Program-made: the position numbers and the translations under genes
NCBI GenBank assembly: GCA_023807065.1
Contig: JAJJLU010000364.1
Location: 1-64,000, forward strand
Length of the DNA stretch: 64,000 nt
Reading direction: 5' to 3'
Source: Isotricha intestinalis
Taxonomy: Eukaryota > Ciliophora > Litostomatea > Vestibuliferida > Isotrichidae
Notes under the pieces: model-generated
Database searches by the model: none
What the model was told of the DNA's origin: nothing
Seen by the model: only the letters and a program-made list of their open reading frames with translations
Shown: one piece after another, positions 1-8,697 of the stretch
Position numbering within the stretch: position 1 is the stretch's first letter
Layout: each line of letters opens with the position of its first letter

Positions 1-88
1 AAAAGTCCACAAATACCACTATAAAAAACAATGTAAAATTTTAATAATAAAAATATAAAAAATAGCCCTTATATAAAAAATAAAAAAA

Positions 89-904
89 ATGTTGCAACAA
101 GAAAGTATATATAACTTAGTTCCATCAAAGCCTCTTCTTCCATCTCATCAGAAAATGTATCGTTCAATGTATCCACATTGGATAGCACCAACAGCATCAA
201 CATTTATATTATCAAACACAACATATCCAGGAGTAGCAAATACAGGAGGAAGTTTAAAATTTCCTCGAGGAGCTCATCCAATAAATGGTAATTATCGTAG
301 TATGGGATTACCAAAAGGAGGATATAAAGTAAATCCTGAGAAATTTATAAGAAAAAATCACCAATATAAAATTTTACCTCCTCCTGAAAGAATTAAATCT
401 GCTAATGAAATTAGAAAACCTAATGTTGTAACTGTGAAAGATAAACCTATTATGGGATTAAAATCACAAAAAAATTATGTTACTTCTAATGCTATTGATG
501 TTATTTTAATGGAACCTAAAAAAAGGAAAATTGCTAATGATAGTGATTTAGATTATTATATGAAAAAAAAAGATTATGGCAAAGTTCCTAAATATATTCA
601 AAAAAGAAAAGAAGATTATGAAAATGATATTATTAATAATTTAGAAGTTGAAAGACAAAATATGATGTATGAAAAAAGTAAAAAAAAAGAAATTGATAAT
701 GAAGAATTGTATCAATTGAGAGAAGGTTTAGAAAAAAAATTAAAAGAATTAAGATATGAATATGGAAAAATTTCACATAGAAGGAAATTTGATACTTTAG
801 TTACTAAGAATTATAAAGAAAAATTAGAAAAAGAAATTGAACAAGTTGAAAAAGATTTAGAGTTATTAAAAATGGATAAAGTCGTTGTTGATATGACAAA
901 ATAA
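89..904 (+). CDS. ENKUR: Enkurin (CFAP106-type axonemal protein)
   Basis: 271 residues. Enkurin lines the doublet-microtubule lumen near the inner junction in motile cilia. The N-terminus carries the family opening 'ESIYNLVP', and 'KNYVTSNAIDVILMEPKK' near residues 127-144 matches the conserved enkurin segment just before the C-terminal domain. The enkurin domain follows (about residues 160-271), beginning 'KKDYGKVPKYIQKRKEDY' and continuing as a charged helical hairpin to the end. Both ends and the length (animal enkurin about 255 residues) agree with a full orthologue, not just a protein sharing the domain. The ATG is preceded by an A-rich leader and the stop is TAA. A second enkurin-domain gene lies at 6084. 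Orthology is from remembered family motifs, not a search. Confidence 0.88.
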   Translation: MLQQESIYNLVPSKPLLPSHQKMYRSMYPHWIAPTASTFILSNTTYPGVANTGGSLKFPRGAHPINGNYRSMGLPKGGYKVNPEKFIRKNHQYKILPPPERIKSANEIRKPNVVTVKDKPIMGLKSQKNYVTSNAIDVILMEPKKRKIANDSDLDYYMKKKDYGKVPKYIQKRKEDYENDIINNLEVERQNMMYEKSKKKEIDNEELYQLREGLEKKLKELRYEYGKISHRRKFDTLVTKNYKEKLEKEIEQVEKDLELLKMDKVVVDMTK

Positions 905-1079
905 AATAACTATGATAAATTATTTAAATTTTTTTAAACAATTTGATTTATTTATTATTAAATAAATCATCAGGAATTTTTTTTAAAAAATTAAAAAAAT
1001 AATTTTACAAATAATTATTTCTCAAATATAATTTATATAATAAATTCTCTTATTTTTATTATATAAAAAAATATTTCTG

Positions 1080-3686
1080 CTACATATATTCATTAATATT
1101 TTTCTTCCCAACAAAATTATCCATATTCCAATAACCATTAGCTATTTCATTACCATCTTTATCTACTAATTTCCCCATACCATGTTTTTTTCCATTTAAA
1201 AAATATCCATTATATTTATCTCCTTTTTCAGTAATTAAAGTTCCTTTACCATTAATTAATCCATTTTTAAAATTACCAGAATAAACATCTCCATTATTCA
1301 TAGTAAATTTTCCTTTACCGCAAATAATATTATCTTTAAAGTCTCCTTCATAAACATTACCATTTTTAAAAGTGAATTTTCCTTTTCCATTTGCTTTCCC
1401 ATTAGTCCAATTTCCTTCATAAGAATCTCCATTAGAAAAAATATAATGTCCTTCACCATTTCTAATATTATTAACATAAGAACCAATATATCTATCACCA
1501 TTTGAATGATATCTAACTCCTTTTCCATTTATTTTTCCTTCTTTCCAATCTCCAATAAAAATTTCTCCATCTAATTGAATTAATTTACCATATCCATTAT
1601 GTTTATTATTCTTAAATATTCCTTCATAACGAGTTCCATTTTTATATATTATTATTCCATAACCTTCTTTTTTTCCTTTTAAAAATTCTCCTTCGTAATA
1701 ATCTCCATTATTTGAATATAATATTCCATTTAATGGTTCTTCATTTTGAGAATCTAAATTTCCTATAAAAAAATCATTATTCGGATATAATTTTAATTTT
1801 ATTGTTTGTTGCTCATTTTTTAATTTTGGATTTGATAATGCTTTTTCTAAATAATTTGAAAATTTTTTATATTTTTGACTCTCTTCTATTCTCTTTATTG
1901 ATGATTGACTTCCATCACTTCCTAATAATTTTAATAATTCATTTTTTAATTTAAATGATATTTCATTTTTTGAAAAGTTTTTCATTATTATTGTTGAATT
2001 ATCTAATGTATTATTAATTGAATTATCAAAATTTTGTATTATTAAATTATTTGTTTTTGGAATTTTCTCTGAATTATTAATATTACTATTACTATTTGTT
2101 TTACTAAAATTATTTGTTGGAGTACTTAAATTTGAAACTGATTGAGTATTATTTCCTTTTTGATAACTATATAAATTAAATTCACGAGAACTTTTTTGTA
2201 ATTTTCCTGTTGCTATTGTATTCAAAGAAAATTTATTTTCATTAAAATCTGAATTTTTTCTTCTTTGAGAATCTGTAATTGAAATTTTATTTTGTTTTCC
2301 ATAATCTTCATTTTCTGCATATGATTTACTTATTATATTTTTTTCTTCAGTGTTATTTTTCTTCATATCTATTGGTATTTCTTGAATTATATTTTTTTTC
2401 TCATTTGATGATGTTATTATAATTTCATAATTTTTTTCATTTGAATTATTTGTTTCTTTATAATTTCCTTCTAATATTTTTTCTCTTTTTTTTAATTCTT
2501 CTTCATTATTCCCATGACTTCTATTATTATTTTCTTCTGTTTCTTTTCTTGAATCTTCAGTTTTACTCATATTAAATCTACTTTGTCCACTTTTATTTGA
2601 AATTACTGTTTTATGATAAGGTTGACTACTTATTTTATTATATGTTTCTAATAATACATTATTTTCTTTATTATTATTATTTTTTCCTTTTTCGTTTTCT
2701 TCTTCTTTTCTAGGAGTTATATTCTTATTCATATTATTTATTATATTATTATTTATTATATTATTATTTATTGATTTCTTTTCTAAAGATGTATTTACTT
2801 TATTTACTAATGCAATTTTATTTTTTGAATTATAAGTATTTGTTGCATATTTCACCACATTTGGTTCTATATTTATATTTTTTGAGATTTTTTTCAATTG
2901 TTCGATTCTATATGCGTTTTTAATTGCATTTGTATTATTAAAATTATTTTTATTGTTTATTGAAGTAGGAATTAAATTAGCAATTGAAGAAGTTAAAAAT
3001 TCATCATCAATTTTAGATATTTTATCTAAAGTATCTTCAACATTGAAAAATTCTTTTTCACCTTTAGATAATTTTCTTTCTAATAAATTTTTTCCTAAAA
3101 TTGTAGTCCATTCATCTTTAAAACTAATATTCATAACTGATTTATCTTCATTTAAAGGAATAGTTTCTATACTCTCATTCAAATCATTATTATCATCAAC
3201 ATTATCTTCGACATTTATTTTTTTCATATTTAATTTACCAATGATATTTTCTTTTTGAGAAAAAAAATCAGAAGAATATTTATTTGAAGTTGAACTTCTA
3301 AATTTTTCTTTATTTATATTATTGTTATTATTTTTATTTTCTTCTTGAATATTATTATTATGTTTTAATGAAGGAGATCTATTTCTTTTTATATCAGGTT
3401 TAACATAAATTATTTGTTTTTGAGGAATTATTTTTTGTTCTTCTATGTTAAATACATTTTTAACAATATCTTCTAATTTTAAATTATTTATACATGATTC
3501 AATACTCAAAACGGATTGTTGTTTATCTATTGGACATGAATTATTATTTTCTTCTCCTTTATTGGATAATATACAATGCTTACAAAATGTATGTCCACAT
3601 TTTGCGATCAGAGGACGATGGGAATTTAAATCAAAATAATTTTTACATATATCACATTTTAAAAAGTCCTCAATTGGTTTAGACAT
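1080..3686 (-). CDS. RING finger - MORN repeat fusion protein
   Basis: 868 residues. An N-terminal RING-like finger has Cys11, Cys14, Cys30, His32, Cys35, Cys38 and Cys51; the eighth ligand position is Asp54 ('CPID') where Cys is usual. A long Asn/Lys/Ser-rich, probably disordered middle (about 90-640) follows. From about residue 660 to the C-terminus there are at least eight MORN repeats of 23 residues with the pattern Y-x-G-x-[WF]-x(2)-G-x(2)-x-G-x-G. MORN arrays often bind membrane or scaffold ciliary and cortical complexes, and RING fingers usually recruit ubiquitin-conjugating enzymes, so a localised E3 ligase is a reasonable inference. The substrate is unknown. It is transcribed opposite to the TPH gene at 4001. 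The stop is TAG. The 2740-2770 stretch encodes an Asn/Ile microsatellite. Confidence 0.85.
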   Translation of the reverse strand: MSKPIEDFLKCDICKNYFDLNSHRPLIAKCGHTFCKHCILSNKGEENNNSCPIDKQQSVLSIESCINNLKLEDIVKNVFNIEEQKIIPQKQIIYVKPDIKRNRSPSLKHNNNIQEENKNNNNNINKEKFRSSTSNKYSSDFFSQKENIIGKLNMKKINVEDNVDDNNDLNESIETIPLNEDKSVMNISFKDEWTTILGKNLLERKLSKGEKEFFNVEDTLDKISKIDDEFLTSSIANLIPTSINNKNNFNNTNAIKNAYRIEQLKKISKNINIEPNVVKYATNTYNSKNKIALVNKVNTSLEKKSINNNIINNNIINNMNKNITPRKEEENEKGKNNNNKENNVLLETYNKISSQPYHKTVISNKSGQSRFNMSKTEDSRKETEENNNRSHGNNEEELKKREKILEGNYKETNNSNEKNYEIIITSSNEKKNIIQEIPIDMKKNNTEEKNIISKSYAENEDYGKQNKISITDSQRRKNSDFNENKFSLNTIATGKLQKSSREFNLYSYQKGNNTQSVSNLSTPTNNFSKTNSNSNINNSEKIPKTNNLIIQNFDNSINNTLDNSTIIMKNFSKNEISFKLKNELLKLLGSDGSQSSIKRIEESQKYKKFSNYLEKALSNPKLKNEQQTIKLKLYPNNDFFIGNLDSQNEEPLNGILYSNNGDYYEGEFLKGKKEGYGIIIYKNGTRYEGIFKNNKHNGYGKLIQLDGEIFIGDWKEGKINGKGVRYHSNGDRYIGSYVNNIRNGEGHYIFSNGDSYEGNWTNGKANGKGKFTFKNGNVYEGDFKDNIICGKGKFTMNNGDVYSGNFKNGLINGKGTLITEKGDKYNGYFLNGKKHGMGKLVDKDGNEIANGYWNMDNFVGKKNINEYM

Positions 3687-4000
3687 TAAATTTAAAAATA
3701 TTTTTTAATTTAATAATTATTTATTTTATAACATTTAATTTTTTGATTTAGAATAATATAGTTAATTTTGTATCTCTACAAATTGTAGTTTAAATATTCA
3801 AAGAAAAAAGTAAATAAGTAAACCAAGAGAAAACATTAAATAAATAAAAAAATATAAAATTAAAAATACATTCCTGAAAAATAATGGGTATTAAGATAAT
3901 TAGAATGTAATAAATTTAATATTATTTTTTTTATTAAAAATAATTTAGAAATTTTATATCACAATAAAAAAACTAAAAGTTACAATTAAAAATTAAATAA
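3687..4000. promoter_or_regulatory. Divergent promoter spacer
   Basis: This 314-bp AT-rich spacer separates the start codons of two divergent genes (RING-MORN on minus, TPH protein on plus), so it must contain both promoters. I see no recognisable motif beyond A- and T-runs. Confidence 0.4.
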
Positions 4001-5977
4001 ATGTCTACAAAACAAACAATAACAACATCAACTTCTACAAAAACAATAAATCGTTATTTACCAAACTATTCAATCCCTCCTCCAAACTATTATCCAACGT
4101 ATCCAAAAACAGAAACATATGGTTTAAATCCATTGACATTAAAATCAATAACAAATGTGGATGTTGATGACTTACAACAAATATTTGGAAAAGGAATAGG
4201 TGAGCAAAAATGTATAATTCGTAGTCAAAGTTTAACTCGTCGTCATTTATTAGAAAATGATCATGAATTAAGAGAGGTTCAAGCAGCCATAAATCAAGCG
4301 AAAAGAAATCAAATTCTTTGTCGTCAAATTGAACAAAATCAATTTTTAAAAATGCAAAATTTAATAAAAGAAAGTGAAGAAGAAGAAGCAGCTTTAAAAC
4401 AAGTTGAAATAGATAAAAAAAGGAAAAAAGAAGAAGAAGATCGTAAACAAGCTTTATGGTTAGAAACAAGAAGAGCAAATTTAGAACAAATGAAAGAAAA
4501 AGAACGTTTAAAATTAGAATCAGAGAAAGAATATGAAAGAGATCGTTTAGCTGCTGAGGAAGCGTTAAGACAAGCTTATCTTGAAGATCAAGCAGCAAGA
4601 GAAGACTTTGAAAGAAAAAAAGCAATAAATAAATCTTATATGGAAGCAACTATGGCTGATAGAGAAGCAAGAAAAAAAAGACAAGAAGAAGATGATAGAA
4701 TTGAAGATGAAAATTTAAGAAGATATCTTGCAAGTAAAGCACAAAGGGATGCAGATGTTCAAGCAAAGAAAGATGCTCTTCAAGCTGAACGTGATAGAAT
4801 TTTTGAGAAATTAAGTAAAGAAAAAGCAAGACAAGAAGCTGAAAATGATTATTGGGAAAATGTTAGAAATGAATTAACTATTGAAAGAGAAGAAAGAAAA
4901 AGAAAAATACAAGATTTAGAAGAAAAAGCTAGAAGACAAAAATTAAAAGAAGATGTTCTTGCTAGTGCCATTGCTCAAATGAAAGAAAAAGAAAAAAGAA
5001 AAGAAGAAGAAGCTAAATTAGAAGAAGAATTTAAAAGAGATCTTGCTTTGAAATATGAAGAAGAAGCTAAACAAGAAAAATTAATGAATGAAAAAAGAAA
5101 ACAAAAAGAAATTGAGTTTAATATGGAAGTTGAGAGGTTATGGAAAATTAGATTACAACAATATCATGCTCAAAAAGAACAAGAATTAAAAGACTTAGAA
5201 GATCAAAAGAGACAAGAAGAAGCAAGAAGATATTTAATTGAGCAAGAAAAAGCTCGTTTAATTAAAGAAAATGAAGATGTTTTAAAAAAATATAATACAG
5301 ATGCATATACTAAATTAGTTTCTTCACTTAGACCTTATGAAATTCCTCAAAAAACAAAAGAAGAAATGTTTCGTCCAGCAAAACATGATGTTATTTATAA
5401 TAACATATTTGGTAATGTAAATCCAAATCCTCCATCAGTTTACCCAAAATATCAACACATTAAAAATTATGTATATGATATAAATATTCAAGATGTAAAT
5501 AAAAATTTAAATAGATGTAATCACAGAATGTATAATGCATATCTGAATAATAATTATGATGCTTATCCTTCAGAAGCAGAATATAGAGAACAAATGGAAA
5601 AAAATAAACAAAAATATATTGAATATGCAGGTGGTCCTCCAGTAAGAGAAAATTCATGTTATATTAAAACTGCTCCAAGAATGAGTGAAATTCAAAAAAG
5701 TGGAAGTCAAATCTTTACTAATAAATTAAATGTTAATCTTCCTAATAATAATCTAACAACCAGTGTTAATAATAATAATATATTAACTACTCAAAATATC
5801 ATTAATAATAATGAATTTATTCCTACATATAGCAATAATAATACTAGAATTTTATCTAATAGTGCAAGTGCTCAATTTGATAGAAGTTTTGGTAGTATTC
5901 CAAGTGGAACTATTAGTGCTGCTAGTACTATTAATTCAAGATATCAAGAACAACAAAAAATTCCTGAGATGGCTTAA
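4001..5977 (+). CDS. TPH-domain axonemal coiled-coil protein (MNS1/CFAP45/CFAP53-like)
   Basis: 658 residues. A Pro/Thr/Tyr-rich head (1-75) is followed by an almost unbroken charged alpha-helix from about 80 to 445, rich in Glu, Lys, Arg, Gln and Ala. This is the hallmark of trichohyalin-plectin-homology (TPH) microtubule inner proteins. The end of the helix ('EQEKARLIKENEDVLKKY') resembles the end of the MNS1/FAP127 helix, but CFAP45 and CFAP53 share this composition and I cannot separate them by eye. The C-terminal 200 residues are Asn/Tyr/Pro-rich and probably disordered. The position between two enkurin-domain genes supports an axonemal role. Gln is encoded by CAA throughout, useful evidence that TAA is not a Gln codon here. 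The start is the first ATG after an A-rich leader. Confidence 0.75.
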   Translation: MSTKQTITTSTSTKTINRYLPNYSIPPPNYYPTYPKTETYGLNPLTLKSITNVDVDDLQQIFGKGIGEQKCIIRSQSLTRRHLLENDHELREVQAAINQAKRNQILCRQIEQNQFLKMQNLIKESEEEEAALKQVEIDKKRKKEEEDRKQALWLETRRANLEQMKEKERLKLESEKEYERDRLAAEEALRQAYLEDQAAREDFERKKAINKSYMEATMADREARKKRQEEDDRIEDENLRRYLASKAQRDADVQAKKDALQAERDRIFEKLSKEKARQEAENDYWENVRNELTIEREERKRKIQDLEEKARRQKLKEDVLASAIAQMKEKEKRKEEEAKLEEEFKRDLALKYEEEAKQEKLMNEKRKQKEIEFNMEVERLWKIRLQQYHAQKEQELKDLEDQKRQEEARRYLIEQEKARLIKENEDVLKKYNTDAYTKLVSSLRPYEIPQKTKEEMFRPAKHDVIYNNIFGNVNPNPPSVYPKYQHIKNYVYDINIQDVNKNLNRCNHRMYNAYLNNNYDAYPSEAEYREQMEKNKQKYIEYAGGPPVRENSCYIKTAPRMSEIQKSGSQIFTNKLNVNLPNNNLTTSVNNNNILTTQNIINNNEFIPTYSNNNTRILSNSASAQFDRSFGSIPSGTISAASTINSRYQEQQKIPEMA

Positions 5978-6083
5978 ATATATTTTTTTATGATTAATGA
6001 TATTATTATAATTTTTATTATAGAGAAACAACAAATAAAATAAATTTCAATTAAAAAATAAATCATTAAAATTTTATAAAAAA

Positions 6084-6824
6084 ATGGCTGCGAAAATAAT
6101 GCAAAGTAAAACATATTATACTCCATTTCCCAGGGAAAAATCAAATAATGAAGTTTTGAAAAATTCATACTCTAGGAAATTATCAAAAAATTCAACATTA
6201 ATAAATATTCCTCCTTCAGTAACAGTATCATATATGAAAAAAAATCCATTTTATTTTGATTTAAAAAAAAAAGAAAAAAATAAAAGACCAGAATCCTCTT
6301 ATAGAAAAACAGGATATACTATATATGAAAATAAAAAATTACAAAATTTATTGAAATCTGATAAAAGATTTTTGGCTCCAGAATATAAAAATAATAAATT
6401 ATCTTCAGGATGTGAAAAAATTAAAATTAAACAGAATTTAAATAATAAATTAACTCAAGAAGAAATTAGAAAAATATTAAATAAAATATCAATTCCTCCA
6501 AAAAATAGAGGAAAAGTACCTAAATATATTTATGAATTTAGAGTTAGAGAATTTATAGAAAGAGAATATGAAAGATTAGTTGAAGAAGAAAAAGGTTATC
6601 CAAAAGGAACTTTTAAAGTTTGGGAAAATGATAGATTACTTATTTTAGAAAATTTATATATTATTAAAGAAGAATTAATCAATGAATTAAGATTATTCCC
6701 TGTTGATTATTATTTAAGAGCTATTGGAATTAGAAATAAAAGAGCAGAAATTGAAAAAAGACTTGATGATATTGATTTTGCTATTAAAATTTTTGAACTT
6801 AATGATGTTTACTTAAAAATTTAA
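6084..6824 (+). CDS. Second enkurin-domain protein
   Basis: 246 residues. The N-terminal half is basic and low in complexity. The C-terminal half is an enkurin-type domain (about 138-246): it opens with 'NRGKVPKYIYEFRVREF', as in enkurin, and runs as two charged helices to the end. It lacks the N-terminal enkurin signature of the gene at 89, so it is a paralogue or an ENKD1-type protein, not a duplicate. It probably associates with axonemal or cytoplasmic microtubules. It follows the TPH gene on the same strand after about 100 bp. The frame is open from the first ATG to TAA. No other domain was recognised. Confidence 0.7.
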   Translation: MAAKIMQSKTYYTPFPREKSNNEVLKNSYSRKLSKNSTLINIPPSVTVSYMKKNPFYFDLKKKEKNKRPESSYRKTGYTIYENKKLQNLLKSDKRFLAPEYKNNKLSSGCEKIKIKQNLNNKLTQEEIRKILNKISIPPKNRGKVPKYIYEFRVREFIEREYERLVEEEKGYPKGTFKVWENDRLLILENLYIIKEELINELRLFPVDYYLRAIGIRNKRAEIEKRLDDIDFAIKIFELNDVYLKI

Positions 6825-7399
6825 AATTTGTTTTTTTTATTTAATGAAAAATAAAGTATTTGAAATTTAATTTTTTATATAAAAGATAAAGATAAAATTT
6901 TTGTTTTCAAAATTAGAAATTAGGAATAATAGTGTTCTTGCTGATAACTAGGATAAACATATGTAAAAATAATGTAATATTTGGTAAAATCATTATTGAT
7001 TCTACTAAGTTAATCCCTTAGTCAACATCTGCTCCTCCTTCTTTATCACCTTTTCTCATATAAAAAGTGTGAGATACAAAGAGATTTTCATAATCATTTA
7101 AATACTTTGCCTATTGTTGTGTCTAAAGTTATTAATAATTCCTTTTATTCTCCTTCTTATAATTTTAAGCGTTCATTAATGCTATTATTAAATTATATTT
7201 TCCATCAAATATTATTGCTTTACACCAATCTTCATATACTTTTAATATTCATTAGTCATTTTTTTTTCCTTAAGTGAATCATCATTTTTAAAATACATTT
7301 TCTAATTTTTATTAATTTGAAATTTATATTTCATTTATATTTTATTATAAAAAAAATTAAAACAGAATTTTCATAAATAAATTTAAGTTTTTTTTAAAA
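6825..7399. other. Gene-free spacer holding a decayed remnant
   Basis: 575 bp between the second enkurin gene and the convergent parvulin gene. Apart from the coding-like remnant at 6915-7290 it is plain AT-rich sequence. No RNA gene or intact ORF is visible. Confidence 0.4.
6915..7290 (-). pseudogene. Decayed protein-coding remnant
   Basis: Read on the minus strand, three consecutive pieces lie in order in different frames: about 7250-7170 (including 'YEDWCKAIIFDGKYNL'), 7190-7108 (including 'KELLITLDTTIGK') and 7107-6915 (including 'DYENLFVSHTFYMRKGDKE', open for more than 60 codons except for one TAA). The pieces are richer in G+C than the flanking spacer and use residues (G, D, E, H, W) unlikely in random AT DNA. 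Two small frame changes and a few in-frame TAA codons break them. No GT-AG intron repairs the breaks. I do not recognise the family. It fits a dead gene, or less likely a coding gene with several sequence errors. Confidence 0.45.
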
Positions 7400-7753
7400 T
7401 TATCCAGTTCTTAAAATTAAATGAATACCAGATTCAGTAGAAACAGGTTCACTTAACTCTCCAATTTTTAATTTAAAAGCTACTTCTTCAAACTCAGGAA
7501 CCATATCTCCATGTCCAAATTCTCCTAAATCGCCTCCATTTTGACATGATGAACATTCAGAAAAATTATAAGCCATATTAGCAAAATTTTCTTTAACTCC
7601 ATTTTTCACTAATTCTTCTCTAATTTTAACAATATTTTTCATTGCCTCTTCAGGAGAGCGAGTAATTACTTTATTTCTTACCCTATCTTTTGGATTTCTA
7701 CTTTTATTATGTTTTTGTAAAATATGAGAACATCTAACAGTTGTAGGATTCAT
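7400..7753 (-). CDS. Pin1-type parvulin peptidyl-prolyl isomerase (no WW domain)
   Basis: 117 residues, a stand-alone PPIase catalytic domain that interconverts cis and trans prolyl bonds. It matches the Pin1/Ess1 class: 'VRCSHILQKH' at the start, 'FSECSSC' in the middle, 'GGDLGEF' and a C-terminal 'SGIHLILRTG'. The catalytic residues are present as His10, Cys67 and His111. The phosphate-binding loop is partly kept (Lys14 and Arg19, with Asn20 where Pin1 has a second Arg), so preference for pSer/pThr-Pro is likely but may be weaker. The N-terminal WW targeting domain of animal Pin1 is absent, as in plant Pin1At. The frame begins at an ATG and the stop is TAA. Confidence 0.9.
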   Translation of the reverse strand: MNPTTVRCSHILQKHNKSRNPKDRVRNKVITRSPEEAMKNIVKIREELVKNGVKENFANMAYNFSECSSCQNGGDLGEFGHGDMVPEFEEVAFKLKIGELSEPVSTESGIHLILRTG

Positions 7754-8697
7754 ATAATAAATTAATTATTAAAAAATTAAACTATATTTAAAATTTAACT
7801 AAAAATTAAACATATTAAAGAATAATTGAAATTACAATTAATTTGATGAAAATTTTTTAAATGAATAAATATTTAAATAAATTTAATAAAAATAACCAAA
7901 ATTTTTTATTTCATTATAAAGCAAATAATTATTGTGATAAATTGTATATATTACATTAAAACAATATAAAGTGAAAAATATTTGATTTGGGACTCTTTGG
8001 TATTTTAAAACATAAACAAGTTCATTTATATTAAATAAATAAATATTTGATTATTATTTAATTTTTGTCTTTTATTTTTTCTTATTTATTGCCCATTTAT
8101 TACCGTAAAAGAGACATCTATCCGGATAGCTATTTTTAATTTCAAACAAATAAATAATAATAATTGAAATTTAGAATATAATATCTAAATTGATTTTATT
8201 TGAAATATTAAACTTTAGATATGTGTTTAATACTTATATTCAATTTAAAATATATATAATAGTATAAAATGAAATAATTTATTATTTTATTAAATAAAAA
8301 AAATTAAAAATTTATCTATTTAGCTATTTAGCTAATAAAATTAAATTATTTATATAAATCATTATTTAATAGAAAATTTTTGAAACCTTTTTTTATTTTA
8401 AATCCTTGGTAACTATTTCCAAAAAAAATTTAAATTGAGCCTAACTTTGAAATTCGGATAGATGGAAGACTGTTTTTTACGGAATATAAATAAAGAATTT
8501 ACTAATTTTATTAATTTGCATTTCTTCATAAAGAAGAATTAAAATCTATAGAATTTTTTATTGTTTAGTGATAATCAATGAATATGTTAGTGAAAAATAA
8601 TAAATGAAAATCAATTTTTTTTATATATGGAAATCATGTATTTGAAATTAATTAATTTAGTATTATTTATTATTTTTTTTAATATAATAAATATATT
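7754..8697. other. Gene-free spacer with inverted-repeat pair
   Basis: 944 bp between the divergent parvulin and SEL1 genes. No ORF of note. It contains the inverted arms described at 8103-8484 and otherwise A/T runs; it must also hold both promoters. Confidence 0.4.
8103..8484. repeat. Imperfect inverted repeat, about 380 bp apart
   Basis: The left arm (from 8103) reads CCGTAAAA, then CATCTATCCG at 8115-8124, then AATTTCAAA near 8138-8146. The reverse complement of the right arm (8446-8482) reads the same three blocks in the same order: CCGTAAAA, CATCTATCCG, AATTTCAAA, with small insertions between them. Inside the left arm, CTATCCGGATAG (8118-8129) is a perfect 12-bp palindrome. These G/C-containing blocks stand out in about 15% GC spacer. 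No ORF lies between the arms. Possible readings are a small non-autonomous transposon relic, a DNA-elimination junction, or paired sites for a dimeric regulator. Confidence 0.6.

Noticed and set aside
1..47. Possible C-terminal end of an upstream plus-strand gene
   Set aside because: Only 7 to 14 codons before a stop in two possible frames; too little to call.
4035..4649. 204-codon minus-strand frame opposite the TPH gene
   Set aside because: It is the Leu/Phe-rich mirror of a Glu/Lys-rich coiled coil and has no independent start context or motif.
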